This document shows positions 44,956 to 54,435 of a stretch of 64,000 nt of DNA, piece by piece. Origin of the DNA: Candidatus Hydrogenedentota bacterium (GTDB taxonomy: Bacteria; UBA8481; J006); NCBI GenBank assembly GCA_003697085.1, contig RFFU01000002.1, positions 18,983 through 82,982 of the forward strand, written 5' to 3'. The position numbers and the translations under genes are program-made. Below the pieces are notes generated by a model. That model saw only the letters and a list, made by a program, of their open reading frames with translations, searched no databases and had not been told where the DNA came from. How positions within the stretch are numbered: position 1 is the stretch's first letter; each line of letters begins with the position of its first letter.

Positions 44956-46284
44956 ATGGAGCCGGACCTATTCGAGGGGCGGTTGGGGGAGTTCGAGCCG
45001 CTGGCGCGGAGGATGCGTCCGCGGGACCTGTCCGAGTTCGTGGGGCAGGAGAAGATTCTGGAACGCGGTGCCCTGCTCGAAAGGATCCTCGACCGCGGTA
45101 TCCTTTCTTCGCTCGTCCTTTTCGGCCCTCCGGGAACGGGGAAGACGGCGATGGCTCACCTCATTGCGCAGCGGTTGAATGCGGAGTTCGTACCGATCAA
45201 CGCCGTGACCTCGGGAGTGGCCGATCTGCGGAGGGAATCGGAGGCGGCCCGTCGCCGACTGAAACACCATTCCCGCCGCACCGTCCTCTTCATCGACGAG
45301 ATTCATCGCTTCAACAAAGCCCAGCAGGATGCTCTCCTCCCCGACCTCGAGAACGGCATATTGGTTCTTGTCGGAGCGACGACTCACAATCCGGCTTTCG
45401 TCCTCAACGACGCCTTGGCGTCGCGGACGCATTTCGTCGAGTTCGAGGCGTTGTCGGACGAGGCAATTCGCCGATTGGTGAAGCGGGCCCTGGAGGACGA
45501 GGAGCGTGGTCTCGGAGGCCGCGCTCCGCTATTGACGGAGACGGCGCTCGACACCCTTGTGCGGCTGGCCTGCGGTGATGCCCGCCGCGCTCTCAACCTC
45601 CTCGAACTCTGTGCTACGGGAAACGCCGGGAAGACCGTCGAGGATACGGATGTGGAGCGCTTGGCCGGACGGAGAATCGTTCGATACGATCGCGACGAGG
45701 ATTCCCATTACGATCATGCCAGCGCCTTCATAAAGTCGATGCGAGGCTCCGATCCCGATGCGGCGGTCTATTATATGGCTCGAATGTTGGAGGGCGGGGA
45801 GGATCCTCGTTTTATCGCTCGCCGGATGATGATTCTGGCTTCGGAAGATGTGGGGAACGCTGATGCGAAGGCGCTGATTTTGGCGGCGGCGGCGGCGGAA
45901 GCGGTGGAGCGGGTTGGAATGCCGGAGGCCAGAATCATTCTGGCGCAGTGCGCCACCTACCTCGCTTGTGCTCCGAAATCCAACGCCGCCTACCTCGCCG
46001 TGGACGAGGCGCTGAGTGATATCCGCGCGGGGAGGGAGTGTCCGGTGCCGCAATTTCTCAAGGATGCCTCTTATGCCGACGCGAAATGCCGCGGTCACGG
46101 AAAGGGGTATCTCTATCCCCACGACCACGGCGGGTTCGTCAAGAGACCGTATCTTTCGAACCCACGGACCTATTACCGTCCCACGGAACACGGTGAAGAG
46201 AAGCGCCTCCGGGAGAGATTGATACGCCTCTGGGGGGAGTGGCCGCGCCGGGGTAAGGAGTCCCCGAAAGAGAAGAAAAGGTGA
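44956..46284 (+). CDS. rarA: Replication-associated recombination protein RarA (MgsA)
   Basis: A 442-residue AAA+ ATPase of the RarA/MgsA/WRNIP1 family, acting at stalled forks. Features: 'MRPRDLSEFVGQEKIL' (family N-terminus), Walker A FGPPGTGKTA (56-65), Walker B 'LFIDEIHRFNKAQQDALL', sensor region 'LVGATTHNPAFVLN', and C-terminal 'HYDHASAFIKSMRGSDPDAAVYYMARML' (key residues of the MgsA_C domain). It follows dnaB by 26 nt and its stop overlaps murI by 4 nt. Confidence 0.95.
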   Translation: MEPDLFEGRLGEFEPLARRMRPRDLSEFVGQEKILERGALLERILDRGILSSLVLFGPPGTGKTAMAHLIAQRLNAEFVPINAVTSGVADLRRESEAARRRLKHHSRRTVLFIDEIHRFNKAQQDALLPDLENGILVLVGATTHNPAFVLNDALASRTHFVEFEALSDEAIRRLVKRALEDEERGLGGRAPLLTETALDTLVRLACGDARRALNLLELCATGNAGKTVEDTDVERLAGRRIVRYDRDEDSHYDHASAFIKSMRGSDPDAAVYYMARMLEGGEDPRFIARRMMILASEDVGNADAKALILAAAAAEAVERVGMPEARIILAQCATYLACAPKSNAAYLAVDEALSDIRAGRECPVPQFLKDASYADAKCRGHGKGYLYPHDHGGFVKRPYLSNPRTYYRPTEHGEEKRLRERLIRLWGEWPRRGKESPKEKKR

Positions 46285-47186
46285 CGGCCTTGGATTCCCG
46301 CCCGATCGGTGTCTTCGATTCCGGTTACGGAGGTTTGACGGTCCTGAGGGAGATTCGAAAGCGCCTTCCGGGAGAGAGATTCATCTATGTCGGGGACACG
46401 GCGCGGATTCCATACGGGCCCAAGAGCCCGGAGGTGATCCGGCGGTTTGCGCTCGAGATCGGAATTTACCTCGAACAGAGCGGCGTTAAGGCGATCGTCG
46501 TCGCCTGCAACACGGCCTCCTCATTTGGTCTGGCGGAATTGAGCCGGCGGCTGGCGCCCCCCGTCGTGGGAGTCGTAAACCCCGGCGCGCGCGTGGCGGT
46601 TCGATGTAGCAAGCGAAAACGAATCGGTGTGATCGGAACCCGGGGAACAATCTCCTCCAGCGCTTATCAGAACGCCATCCTTGCGGTCGATCCCGCGGCG
46701 AAAGTGGCGGCCGTCTCGACGCCGTTGTTGGTTCCGCTCGTCGAGGAGGGATTCACCTCCGGAAAGATTCTGGAATGCGTCCTGGACCTTTCTCTTCCGC
46801 GGTTGATCGAGGAAGAGATCGATGTTCTCGTGTTGGGCTGCACGCACTATCCCTTGCTTCGCGAATCGATAGCGGAGTATCTCGCGGCGAAGGGGCGGCC
46901 GGACATTGTGATTGTCGATTCCGCGGAGGCCGCCGCGGAAGAACTGGCTCGGATAGTGAAGGATCGCGGAGGGAGTGAGCGCGCGGAAGAAGGACTGCGG
47001 GAAAGAGAAGAGGTGGGAGAGGAGAGACGCGGGGAAGAGGGGAGAGGAAACGGCATCTTTTACGCCACCGATGATCCCGCGCGGTTCGCCTTGTTGGGGG
47101 AGAAGTTCCTGGGGGAGCGAATTCCTGCCGTACAACACCTGCCGCTTGAAATCCTTGCGGAAGGCGCGGCTCGCCGTTTCCTCTGA
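46281..47186 (+). CDS. murI: Glutamate racemase
   Basis: A 301-residue racemase making D-glutamate for peptidoglycan. Catalytic Cys76 (VVACNTASS) and the second Cys in 'LGCTHYPLL' are present, with 'VFDSGYGGLTVL' at residues 11-22. Between the core and the last strand (about 229-257) there is a 25-30 residue Glu/Arg-rich low-complexity insertion not usual in the family, encoded by an almost pure purine run. GTG start overlaps the rarA stop (GTGA). Confidence 0.93.
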   Translation: MTALDSRPIGVFDSGYGGLTVLREIRKRLPGERFIYVGDTARIPYGPKSPEVIRRFALEIGIYLEQSGVKAIVVACNTASSFGLAELSRRLAPPVVGVVNPGARVAVRCSKRKRIGVIGTRGTISSSAYQNAILAVDPAAKVAAVSTPLLVPLVEEGFTSGKILECVLDLSLPRLIEEEIDVLVLGCTHYPLLRESIAEYLAAKGRPDIVIVDSAEAAAEELARIVKDRGGSERAEEGLREREEVGEERRGEEGRGNGIFYATDDPARFALLGEKFLGERIPAVQHLPLEILAEGAARRFL

Positions 47187-47329
47187 ATTCCCGGGGCCCA
47201 ACGCCCGGTCCCGTTCTCGCGGCTCGAGAATACGCGCTCCATTCCGCTTCCCCACGGACCCATCGGGCGGAGGGTTAGGGCGAGGTGGAAGTCTCCTTCG
47301 CTTCTCCCTTTTACCTTTCGCCTTTGGCC

Positions 47330-47995
47330 TTATCTAATGAGGCCGATCCGGTTGAAGGGATAGAAGCGGATCGTGGCGTGCCCGATGATGTTCTCCTCGG
47401 GAAGCGTGCCCCAATAGCGGGAGTCAAGCGAGCGGTTGCGGTTGTCTCCCATCATGAAGTAGTGTCCCGGCGGAACGGTGATCGGACCGAAATGATCCCG
47501 AGCCGGTTCCGTAACGTAAGGCTCGTCCAGGAGTTTTCCGTTGACCAGGACTCCGGTTCGGGGGACCACCTCGACGACGTCTCCGGGGGTTCCGATGACG
47601 CGTTTGATCATGGCGCGATCGTCGTAGAGGCCGAAGGAAGAGATGATCAGTTGAGAAAAAGTCGGTTTCGGATCACCCGGTTTATAAAAGACCAGAATGT
47701 CTCCGCGATCCGGGGATTTGAAGTGACGGGAAACGAGTTCGACGAGGAGCCGGTCACCTTCCAGCAGCCCGGGATGCATCGAGCCGGAAGGGATGTAACG
47801 AGCCTGAACGACGGCGTTGCGGAGCACGAGGAAGAGGAGAAGGGTGACGAGAATTTCCTTGAGGACATAGAGGATGCGGGAGCCGAGGGTGGGAACGGAG
47901 GAGGAATCCTCGGTGGAGACTTCCGCAATGTCCGGAGGTTCCGCGGCTTCTTCCCGGGCGGTCTCATACGGATGAGTCTCAGTATCGGCTTTCAT
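47330..47995 (-). CDS. lepB: Signal peptidase I
   Basis: A 221-residue type I signal peptidase. A transmembrane helix (about 41-60) is followed by the catalytic Ser72 (YIPSGSMHPGL), the catalytic Lys131 (RAMIKRVIGTPGD), and 'MMGDNRNRSLDSRYWG' box E. It cleaves signal peptides outside the cytoplasmic membrane. Last gene of the minus-strand unit running from 53.2 kb; the gap to mlaD is 71 nt. Confidence 0.94.
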   Translation of the reverse strand: MKADTETHPYETAREEAAEPPDIAEVSTEDSSSVPTLGSRILYVLKEILVTLLLFLVLRNAVVQARYIPSGSMHPGLLEGDRLLVELVSRHFKSPDRGDILVFYKPGDPKPTFSQLIISSFGLYDDRAMIKRVIGTPGDVVEVVPRTGVLVNGKLLDEPYVTEPARDHFGPITVPPGHYFMMGDNRNRSLDSRYWGTLPEENIIGHATIRFYPFNRIGLIR

Positions 47996-48066
47996 TTGCT
48001 GTCACGTTCCTTTCTTTTTTTCGCCGCGGTCTTTTCCGTGATTGTGTACGACGTTTTGAAATTCCA

Positions 48067-49059
48067 TCAGTGGTACGCGAAGGGATTGCGGCGTTTCTTA
48101 CGAGAAGACGCGGAAGACGGTTGCGATGCGGAGGTGTTGTCGGGCGCAGGTTTCTTGAGCGAGGCATTGAGCAGTTCGGGATCGCGTTCCTCGACGCGCC
48201 TGGCCCAATCTTGATCCTCCCACACGAGCCTCCACGGGGACTCGGCGAGGCCGTAAGAGAGGACCCGGGCGTTGGTCATCGTCTCATCGGCGTTGACCAG
48301 AATGGTCGTCACGGTGTCGCGTGATTCGAGAACGAGATCATTGATATTGGCCGTGAGATCACGCGCGTTGGCTGCGGTTTGATGAATGTTCCGACGAAAC
48401 GCCGGGTCCGCAACGATCTTCCGCGTCCCTTCCAAGATATCATCGACCTGCTCGCTGTAATGATCGAAGTTCCTCGTCAAGGTTCGGACGTCACCGACGA
48501 CTTTGTCGGCGCCCTTGAGGATATGGCCGAGGCGCTTGCTCTGGCCGTCCAGGCGCCGCGTGAACTTACGCACATCATCGAGGATATAACCGGCCTTCGC
48601 CAGGATGATCCCGTAGGTGGAAGGATCAATCGCGTCGATTTCGAGGACCCCGTGACGTTTCCGGATCTTCTTCCTTCCGCGGACGAGAAGTTTGTCGTCG
48701 ATCTGCCGGAAGTCCGATGTGATCTCGATGTAGGGATCGGAGAGCAAGGAAGGTTGCGTGATAACGGCGACGGCTTCCTCGGGGATCGGAAAATCCTTCT
48801 TGATCGTCATCGTGACCTTGATTCGGTTGTGCTTCGCGTCATACGTGATCTTTTCGACCTTGCCGATGGGGACCCCCTGATAGGTGACCTCGACCTGCTC
48901 CTTGAGCCCCCCGATATTGTTGAACCAGGTCACGGCCGGTCTCATCTCTGCAAACCAGCGTTCAAATCCACCGCCCATCCAGGAGAGAAAGATGAGGAAT
49001 ACGGCCACCGAGAATATGACGAAGAGACCCGCGAAGAGTTCCGACGCTTTCGGTTTCAT
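48067..49059 (-). CDS. mlaD: MlaD/MCE-domain phospholipid transport protein
   Basis: A 330-residue MCE protein. One N-terminal transmembrane helix (about 8-30) anchors it to the inner membrane; the MCE domain (about 40-125) includes 'VTYQGVPIGKVEKITYD' and 'LLSDPYIEI'. The rest is a long helical region, as in substrate-carrying MCE proteins. It should hexamerise over MlaE and pass phospholipids between membranes. Adjacent to mlaF with 19 nt between. The C-terminus is Ser/Lys-rich. Confidence 0.9.
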   Translation of the reverse strand: MKPKASELFAGLFVIFSVAVFLIFLSWMGGGFERWFAEMRPAVTWFNNIGGLKEQVEVTYQGVPIGKVEKITYDAKHNRIKVTMTIKKDFPIPEEAVAVITQPSLLSDPYIEITSDFRQIDDKLLVRGRKKIRKRHGVLEIDAIDPSTYGIILAKAGYILDDVRKFTRRLDGQSKRLGHILKGADKVVGDVRTLTRNFDHYSEQVDDILEGTRKIVADPAFRRNIHQTAANARDLTANINDLVLESRDTVTTILVNADETMTNARVLSYGLAESPWRLVWEDQDWARRVEERDPELLNASLKKPAPDNTSASQPSSASSRKKRRNPFAYH

Positions 49060-49078
49060 TCTTTCCTTCGTCCCCTTT

Positions 49079-49930
49079 CTATGTTTTGTCGATCCGTTCG
49101 TCCGCGAACCCGGCCAGGGTCTGCAGATAGACGTCCCGGGAAGTCTTCAATGGAATCGGACCGTCCGGCTCGCCGCGTATAAATTGCTGAACGATCGGAT
49201 CGTCCGAATTCCGTATTTCATCCGGAGTACCATATGCCAAAACACGCCCCTGGTAAAGATATACCATCTTGTCCGCGATCTTGAAAGCGGAATCCATATG
49301 ATGTGTTACGACAACCGAAGTGATACCCATCTTGTTTTTGAGGTCAAGGATCAGTTCGTCGATGACGGCGGAGACGACCGGATCCAAACCGGCGGACGGC
49401 TCGTCGTAGAAGACAAGTTCCGGATCGAGAGCGATTGCGCGGGCCAACCCGACGCGCTTTTTCATCCCTCCCGAAATCTCGCTCGGCTTCAGATGCTCGA
49501 AACCGGTCAACCCTACCATCTCCAACTTCATCCGCACCATAATCTGGATGATGTTCTCATCGAGATCGCTGTGTTGTTGGAGGGGAAGTGCGACGTTTTC
49601 GCCGACGGTCATCGAATTGAAGAGGGCTCCCGACTGGAAGAGGACACCAAATCGCCGGCGCAGAGCGTTGAACTCCTTCTCGCTGGCCTGACTGATCTCC
49701 TTTCCGAAGAGCCAGGCGCGGCCCCCGTTGAGTTTCTCCAATCCAATCAGAATCCGCAGTGTCGTTGATTTTCCACAGCCGGAACCTCCCATAATCACAA
49801 GAACTTCGCCCCTCTTTACATCGAAAGAGACCCCGTCCAACACGCGGCGCCCGTCGAATTCCTTCACGAGCCCATGCGCGCGCAGGATGATATCCTCGGG
49901 CGGTGGTTCGTTGGGAACGGGCGCGTTCAT
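49079..49930 (-). CDS. mlaF: MlaF-like ABC ATPase
   Basis: A 283-residue ABC ATPase powering the Mla transporter. Walker A GGSGCGKST (48-56), signature 'SGGMKKRVGLARAIALDPELVFYDEPSAGLDP' (key residues of C-loop and Walker B), and the MlaF-typical 'LFQSGALFNSMTVGENVALPL'. No membrane segment. ATG 49930 overlaps the mlaE stop by 4 nt. Confidence 0.94.
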   Translation of the reverse strand: MNAPVPNEPPPEDIILRAHGLVKEFDGRRVLDGVSFDVKRGEVLVIMGGSGCGKSTTLRILIGLEKLNGGRAWLFGKEISQASEKEFNALRRRFGVLFQSGALFNSMTVGENVALPLQQHSDLDENIIQIMVRMKLEMVGLTGFEHLKPSEISGGMKKRVGLARAIALDPELVFYDEPSAGLDPVVSAVIDELILDLKNKMGITSVVVTHHMDSAFKIADKMVYLYQGRVLAYGTPDEIRNSDDPIVQQFIRGEPDGPIPLKTSRDVYLQTLAGFADERIDKT

Positions 49931-50724
49931 GGGAAGATGAAGTAAAAGATCGCCGTGAAGATTCCGTCAACCAAGATGATCGCGAAGATCGAATGGACGA
50001 CGGTTTGGGTTGTGGCTCGTCCCACTCCTTCCGCACCTCCGGTTACCGTGATGCCTTTGTAACAGGCGATCCCGGAGATGAGAAGGCTGAAGACGGCCGC
50101 CTTGAGGAGACCGGACCAGAGATCCCGAGCCACCATATATTCAAAGGCGAACTGCCGGAATTTCGCGGCCGACATCTGGAGCGCCGAGGCGCCGAAGGCA
50201 TAGGCGCCGAAGATGCTGGCGGCGTCGGCCAGCATAGCCAGACAAGGCAACATAATCAAAAGCGCCCCCACCTTGGGAACGATGAGAAACCGGGTCGGGT
50301 GAAGTGCCATGCAACGCAACGCGTCGATCTCCTCGGCGACGACCATCGTCCCCAACTCCGCCGCAATCGCGGCTCCGACACGTCCCGAAATGATAATGGA
50401 AGCGATCAGAGGACCCAATTCGCGAACCGTGGCGATCGCCACCAGGGGAGGCATATAACTCTCCGCTCCCAATTTCCGCAGATTGTACGCCGTCTGCATT
50501 GCGAGAATGAGCCCGACGGTGAACGAGAGAAGCGCCACTATGGGGATCGACTTGATTCCCTCCTCGACGAGCTGTTTTCCGAAATTCTTTCTGTCGGGAA
50601 ATTCTCCTCGAAAGGGAGCAACAAAGGCGAAATAACATGTTTCCACCAGCAAGGTGGCCACTCCGCCGATCTCCCGAATCACATCGAGAAAGATGCGGCC
50701 GATCAGTTCGATGGTCTTCACCAT
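49927..50724 (-). CDS. mlaE: MlaE-like ABC permease
   Basis: A 265-residue permease with about five hydrophobic helices and the family motifs 'RELGPLIASIIISGRVGAAIAAELGTM' (by key residues R-E-L-G-P) and 'EIDALRCMALHPTRFLIVPKV'. It forms the membrane channel of the MlaFEDB lipid transporter, keeping the outer-membrane lipid balance. Together with mlaF and mlaD it shows that the cell has an outer membrane. First of the mla genes; 297 nt separate it from the STAS gene. Confidence 0.94.
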   Translation of the reverse strand: MVKTIELIGRIFLDVIREIGGVATLLVETCYFAFVAPFRGEFPDRKNFGKQLVEEGIKSIPIVALLSFTVGLILAMQTAYNLRKLGAESYMPPLVAIATVRELGPLIASIIISGRVGAAIAAELGTMVVAEEIDALRCMALHPTRFLIVPKVGALLIMLPCLAMLADAASIFGAYAFGASALQMSAAKFRQFAFEYMVARDLWSGLLKAAVFSLLISGIACYKGITVTGGAEGVGRATTQTVVHSIFAIILVDGIFTAIFYFIFP

Positions 50725-51021
50725 TCCGGATCCTTTCCGCAGTTCTCAAGAGCGGCTTCCTTGGGGGAGACCAGAGAGAACGTGTCCGTAAGACCGGCGC
50801 GATGAAGACGTTCGGTTCCTTCGGAATCGCGTACGCGGTTCCGTGGCGCGCCGAACGCGGCGGCCGGAGAGAGGAGAGGGGAGCCCGGGGCGCGGAAAGG
50901 AGAGGATGAGGAGCGGCCTTGGGCGGGTAAGACGGGATCCGGAAGGACGCCTTCCGAAGCGTTTTCCCCCGCGACCGGTCTGATTCGAACTGCAAAAGGA
51001 AACTTCACGGAACCGGCGTCT
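50725..51021. other. Gap between STAS gene and mlaE
   Basis: 297 nt with no gene. A 7 bp hairpin, CGGAAGG/CCTTCCG at 50940-50956, lies just beyond the STAS gene's end on the minus strand and could act as a weak terminator. A promoter for mlaE is expected here but none stands out. Confidence 0.4.
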
Positions 51022-51378
51022 TCAGGCCAGACCTAGTTCGCGGGCGGCGTCTTCCATCGACGGAAACATAGGAAAGATGCCGTCCAGATGCGCAATCTCG
51101 AAGATGTCTTTTACGCGCTGCGTGACTCGCACCAGCGCCAACTTTCCCTGGAAGGTATTGAGCATCTGAAGCGCCTCCACGAAGGTCGCGATGCCGGAGG
51201 AGTCGATGTAGGAGCAATTCTCGAGGTCGATCAGAAGCGCCGGCGGTTTTTGAGAGAGAACTTGTTGCAGCTCGGAGCGCAGGCTGGGCGAACTCTTCAA
51301 ATCCACCTCGCCGGTGATCCGCAAGATACGACTGTCCCCCGGTCCTTGGTCTTGGGTTACCTGCATTTCCCGCACCAT
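51022..51378 (-). CDS. STAS-domain anti-anti-sigma-like protein
   Basis: A 118-residue STAS protein. The phosphorylation loop 'SYIDSSGIATFVEAL' (Ser60/61) is of the SpoIIAA type, and 'ILRITGEVDLKSSPSLR' is the N-terminal strand. It could be the substrate switch for the adjacent phosphatase/kinase fusion, or serve as MlaB, the STAS subunit of the Mla transporter encoded just downstream. The upstream frame extends to 51480 through the kinase gene, but ATG 51378 fits a normal STAS size. The gap to the fusion gene is 82 nt. Confidence 0.82.
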   Translation of the reverse strand: MVREMQVTQDQGPGDSRILRITGEVDLKSSPSLRSELQQVLSQKPPALLIDLENCSYIDSSGIATFVEALQMLNTFQGKLALVRVTQRVKDIFEIAHLDGIFPMFPSMEDAARELGLA

Positions 51379-51460
51379 CCTTCCCGCTTTTCCCTCGGTT
51401 CGGAAAACGACCTTCCTGAAGAAACGAGCCGCTCCGCCCCTCTGTCCGCCGAAACTATCC

Positions 51461-53164
51461 TCATTCAAAACCTCCTTCAAGGTTTTTCTTCGTCCGCAAT
51501 GTGCAACCTCCCTCCGGATTCCGCGTAAACGTCACGCTGTCCATCACCTCGTTGAGGATGATCAAGCCCAGTCCGCCCGGCTTGAGTTCGCTTTCCGAGT
51601 CGGTCTGGGGAGGGAATTCCGGAATCCGCCCCATTCCCTTGTCCTTGAACTCGAAATAGACCGCTCCATTCTCGACCCATCCTCGAATTGTCACCGGGCC
51701 TCCTTTTCCCTGATAGGCATGCCGGTAAATATTGGTGCAGACTTCGTCCGCCGCCAGTACTATTTTCACCCGTTCCCGCTCGGGAAGAGCCAATTGCGCC
51801 AGGAAGGTCTCCACTTGCCGGCGCATTTCAGCCAGATCGTCCGGGGTCAGGCAGGAGTAGGTGATCAAGAGCACGGGGCCTCCGGAGCCATAGGCGAGAG
51901 AAAGGACCGTTAAATCATCCGCCCGTTCGGCTCCTCGTTCAAAGATCTTCACGTGTTCGAAAACCGTCGCCGGGATCTTCTCGGGTGTTTTTCGCACCGA
52001 TTCACACGCGGCGCGCAAACGGGAAAGTTCGAAGAACTCCTTCGAGGGAGAAGCGGCTTCGGTGACTCCGTCGGTGTAGAAAACGAGAACCTCACCTTCC
52101 TGAAGGGAGGTGGTGGCGCTGGTGTAGGCGGCTCCCGGAACGATGCCCAAGGGGGGGTTCTTCGTGGACGGAAGAGAGGCGTCCGCGCGGTCGGAGAGAT
52201 ACAACGGAAGGGGATGCCCCGCCGAGACATACTCAACAACGCCTCCGGGATTCAAGAGCATAACGAGAAAGGTGACGAAGAGACCGCGTTGGGATGTCGC
52301 GCAGAGGTAGGAGTTGAGATTTTTGACCATCTCCGAAAGCGATTCCATATGGAGCACGTCGGCCCGGAGACGGGACAAGGTGTTCGACATCAACAAGGCC
52401 GCCGGCACCCCTTTTCCGCTGACATCTCCGATCGCCACCAGCGCCTTATCTTCTCCCAGCGATATCCAGTCGTAGAAATCGCCGCCGACGCTGCGAGCGG
52501 GAATCGAGAGAGCCGTGAAACGAAAAGCCTCGAACTGCGCCGTCTCAGGCCCCTGCATTCCCGTCTGGATCTGGCGGGCGATGTCGAGTTCTCGTTCGAC
52601 CAACTCCTGTCGAACTAGGCGTTCGTGCATCCGCGCGTTCTCGATGGCGATTCCCGCCAGCGACGCGTACGCCTCGAAGAGGGGGAGATCGTCCTTCGTG
52701 AATGCCCCATCCTTCTTATTGATCGCCTCGGCGACCCCGATGATCTTTTCCTTGGCGCGTAACGGCACCGCCAGCATCGAACGTGTTACGAAGCCGGTGG
52801 TGTCATCCGCCTTCTTGTAGAATCGCGGGTCGTTTCGCGCATCCTCGATCACAACCGGTTCTTCGTTTTGGACGACCCAGCCGGCGATTCCCTCTCCCGG
52901 CGGAATCCGGATTTCCTTGACCTTCTCCGAAGCGTCACCGGCCGCTTGTTGAAAATACAGTTCTCCGGTTTCTTCGTCCAACAACATTACCGAACTGGCT
53001 TCGCAATTCATAACCTGCATCGCCGTGGAAATGGAACGATTCAAGACGGATTCAAGATCGAGCGAGGAACCGACGATGTTCATCGCCGCAAGACAGGCTT
53101 CCAGTTCCCGCGTCTTCCTGTCTAGTTCCTCCAGCTTACTCTTCGTTTCCTCATCAGGTGTCAT
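51461..53164 (-). CDS. GAF-PP2C phosphatase-anti-sigma kinase fusion
   Basis: A 567-residue sensor. A short coiled coil and a GAF domain (about 15-185) lead to a SpoIIE-type PP2C phosphatase (about 205-400; metal ligands in 'VGGDFYDW' and 'VAIGDVSGKGVPAALLM'). The C-terminal HATPase (about 430-567) has the RsbW-type motifs 'ADEVCTNIYRHAY' (N-box), 'FKDKGMGRIP' (G1) and 'GGLGLIILNEV' (G2). Phosphatase and opposing kinase in one chain, next to a STAS target, make a self-contained partner switch. Sigma-factor control or control of Mla are both possible. Confidence 0.88.
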   Translation of the reverse strand: MTPDEETKSKLEELDRKTRELEACLAAMNIVGSSLDLESVLNRSISTAMQVMNCEASSVMLLDEETGELYFQQAAGDASEKVKEIRIPPGEGIAGWVVQNEEPVVIEDARNDPRFYKKADDTTGFVTRSMLAVPLRAKEKIIGVAEAINKKDGAFTKDDLPLFEAYASLAGIAIENARMHERLVRQELVERELDIARQIQTGMQGPETAQFEAFRFTALSIPARSVGGDFYDWISLGEDKALVAIGDVSGKGVPAALLMSNTLSRLRADVLHMESLSEMVKNLNSYLCATSQRGLFVTFLVMLLNPGGVVEYVSAGHPLPLYLSDRADASLPSTKNPPLGIVPGAAYTSATTSLQEGEVLVFYTDGVTEAASPSKEFFELSRLRAACESVRKTPEKIPATVFEHVKIFERGAERADDLTVLSLAYGSGGPVLLITYSCLTPDDLAEMRRQVETFLAQLALPERERVKIVLAADEVCTNIYRHAYQGKGGPVTIRGWVENGAVYFEFKDKGMGRIPEFPPQTDSESELKPGGLGLIILNEVMDSVTFTRNPEGGCTLRTKKNLEGGFE

Positions 53165-53704
53165 ATCCCGCCTCTTTCCTCGGTAAGGAAACTAAACGCC
53201 TCCTCGCCTCCAATCAAGGAAATAACGCGAGATACGGGAAGAGTCCTTCTTCCGAGTAACGTTTGCCCCGCCTGGGGGATTCCTCGGCGCCAAGGCGCTT
53301 CGGAATGACAGAAGGCGGTGCACGATTCGCTCCACAGGTTCGAGAACGTGTGGCCTATTTTTTTTCGGCAGGCGGGCGCGCACTCCCAGGTTGGCATTCT
53401 TTGTCGCTTTCTCTCTTTCGCAGGTTGGAGAACCAGCGCTCCAGTTTCTGCCGGCAAGATGCCCGCGCTCCCAGGGATTGCTTTTCCCAGCCTTTTCCCT
53501 CTTCCCTCTTCCCTTCTTCCTTTTTTCTTTTTCCTTTTTCTTTTTTCCTTTTTCCTTTTTTCTTTCTCTTGCCCTTGCCCCTGCCCTTGCCCTGATTCGG
53601 CATCCCGCGGTTCTTGTATCTTTCCAGTTAAAAAATTGCACACCTCGGCCGATAGAGTAGGTAACAGGGGAGACGAAAGGAAAGCGAGGAGGAGAGAAGC
53701 GAAG
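53165..53704. repeat. Non-coding composite repeat region upstream of flgD
   Basis: 540 nt with no gene. On the minus strand it reads: a purine tract (53600 down to 53485), a CCTGGGAG..GGCATCTTGC core (53475-53454), a second CCTGGGAG copy (53390-53367), then the TGTCATTCCGA...GAGGAATCCCC repeat (53310-53265). These are relatives of repeats at 14171-14530 and 34609-34655. Frames here, including a 110-residue one full of Leu/Phe/Ser, are artefacts of composition. Confidence 0.65.
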
Positions 53705-54187
53705 ATGGAGATTGGAACGACGAATACGAATCCCAGCGCGGCGCCGGCGCCCCAGCCGTCATCCTCCTCCGCTTCCACGGCGCTCGATATCACAAAGAGT
53801 CTCGGCAAGGATGAATTCCTCAAACTTCTCCTCACGGAACTTCGATTTCAGGACGCTCTGGAGCCCGTGAAGGACAAGGAGTTCATTGCGCAGATGGCGC
53901 AGTTCTCGGCGCTCGAACAGACGACGAATCTGGCCAAATCCTTCGCGGAGTTCGCGCAGGAGAGTCGAAGCACGAAGGCGCTGGCGATGTTGGGGCAGAG
54001 GGTTGCCGCGACGAAGGAATCCGGGGAACTCGTGGAAGGCGTCGTCAATTCCGTCGTTTTCGCGAAGGATGACCCGGAGATTTCCCTCTCGTTGGATGAC
54101 GGGAGAATTTCAGTTGTGAAACTCTCTGAAATCTCGGGAGTCGTTCTTGCAGACTCTCCGGCCGCGAATGCCCTGGCGGGAGGTTAA
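53705..54187 (+). CDS. flgD: Flagellar hook-capping protein FlgD
   Basis: A 160-residue FlgD, the cap that lets hook subunits polymerise. The N-terminal signature 'LGKDEFLKLLLTELRFQDALEPVKDKEFIAQMAQFSALEQ' is complete (key residues only quoted here: L-G-x-D-x-F-L-x-L-L). It is shorter than E. coli FlgD (231), ending after the 'AKDDPEISLSLDDGRISV' part, so the C-terminal domain is reduced. ATG 53705 follows GAGGAGAGAAG. flgE1 follows after 248 nt. Confidence 0.93.
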   Translation: MEIGTTNTNPSAAPAPQPSSSSASTALDITKSLGKDEFLKLLLTELRFQDALEPVKDKEFIAQMAQFSALEQTTNLAKSFAEFAQESRSTKALAMLGQRVAATKESGELVEGVVNSVVFAKDDPEISLSLDDGRISVVKLSEISGVVLADSPAANALAGG

Positions 54188-54435
54188 GTCGCGCGGAATT
54201 TCGGCCGAATACCTTTTCGAGAAGTGAGGGCGAGACAGTAGAGACCCCGAGGCGATTCCATCGCGAATGGAACGGGGAAGCATTCCGGAAAAGATGAATA
54301 ATACCTGAGGCGAAATTGGAGGGACGGTCGGACTTCCTGGAGAAGAGACCGTGCGCTGCGGATCGACGGAAGCGGCGCGAAATAACGGACGGCGGCGGAA
54401 TCGTCGCGGTCCCTCGGGTCTTGGAGGAAGGTTAT

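Noticed and set aside
53263-53660. Phe/Ser/Leu-rich frames upstream of flgD
   Set aside because: Low-complexity products of a pyrimidine-rich tract and dispersed repeats; not coding. The extra residues proposed before the FlgD ATG at 53705 were dropped for the same reason.
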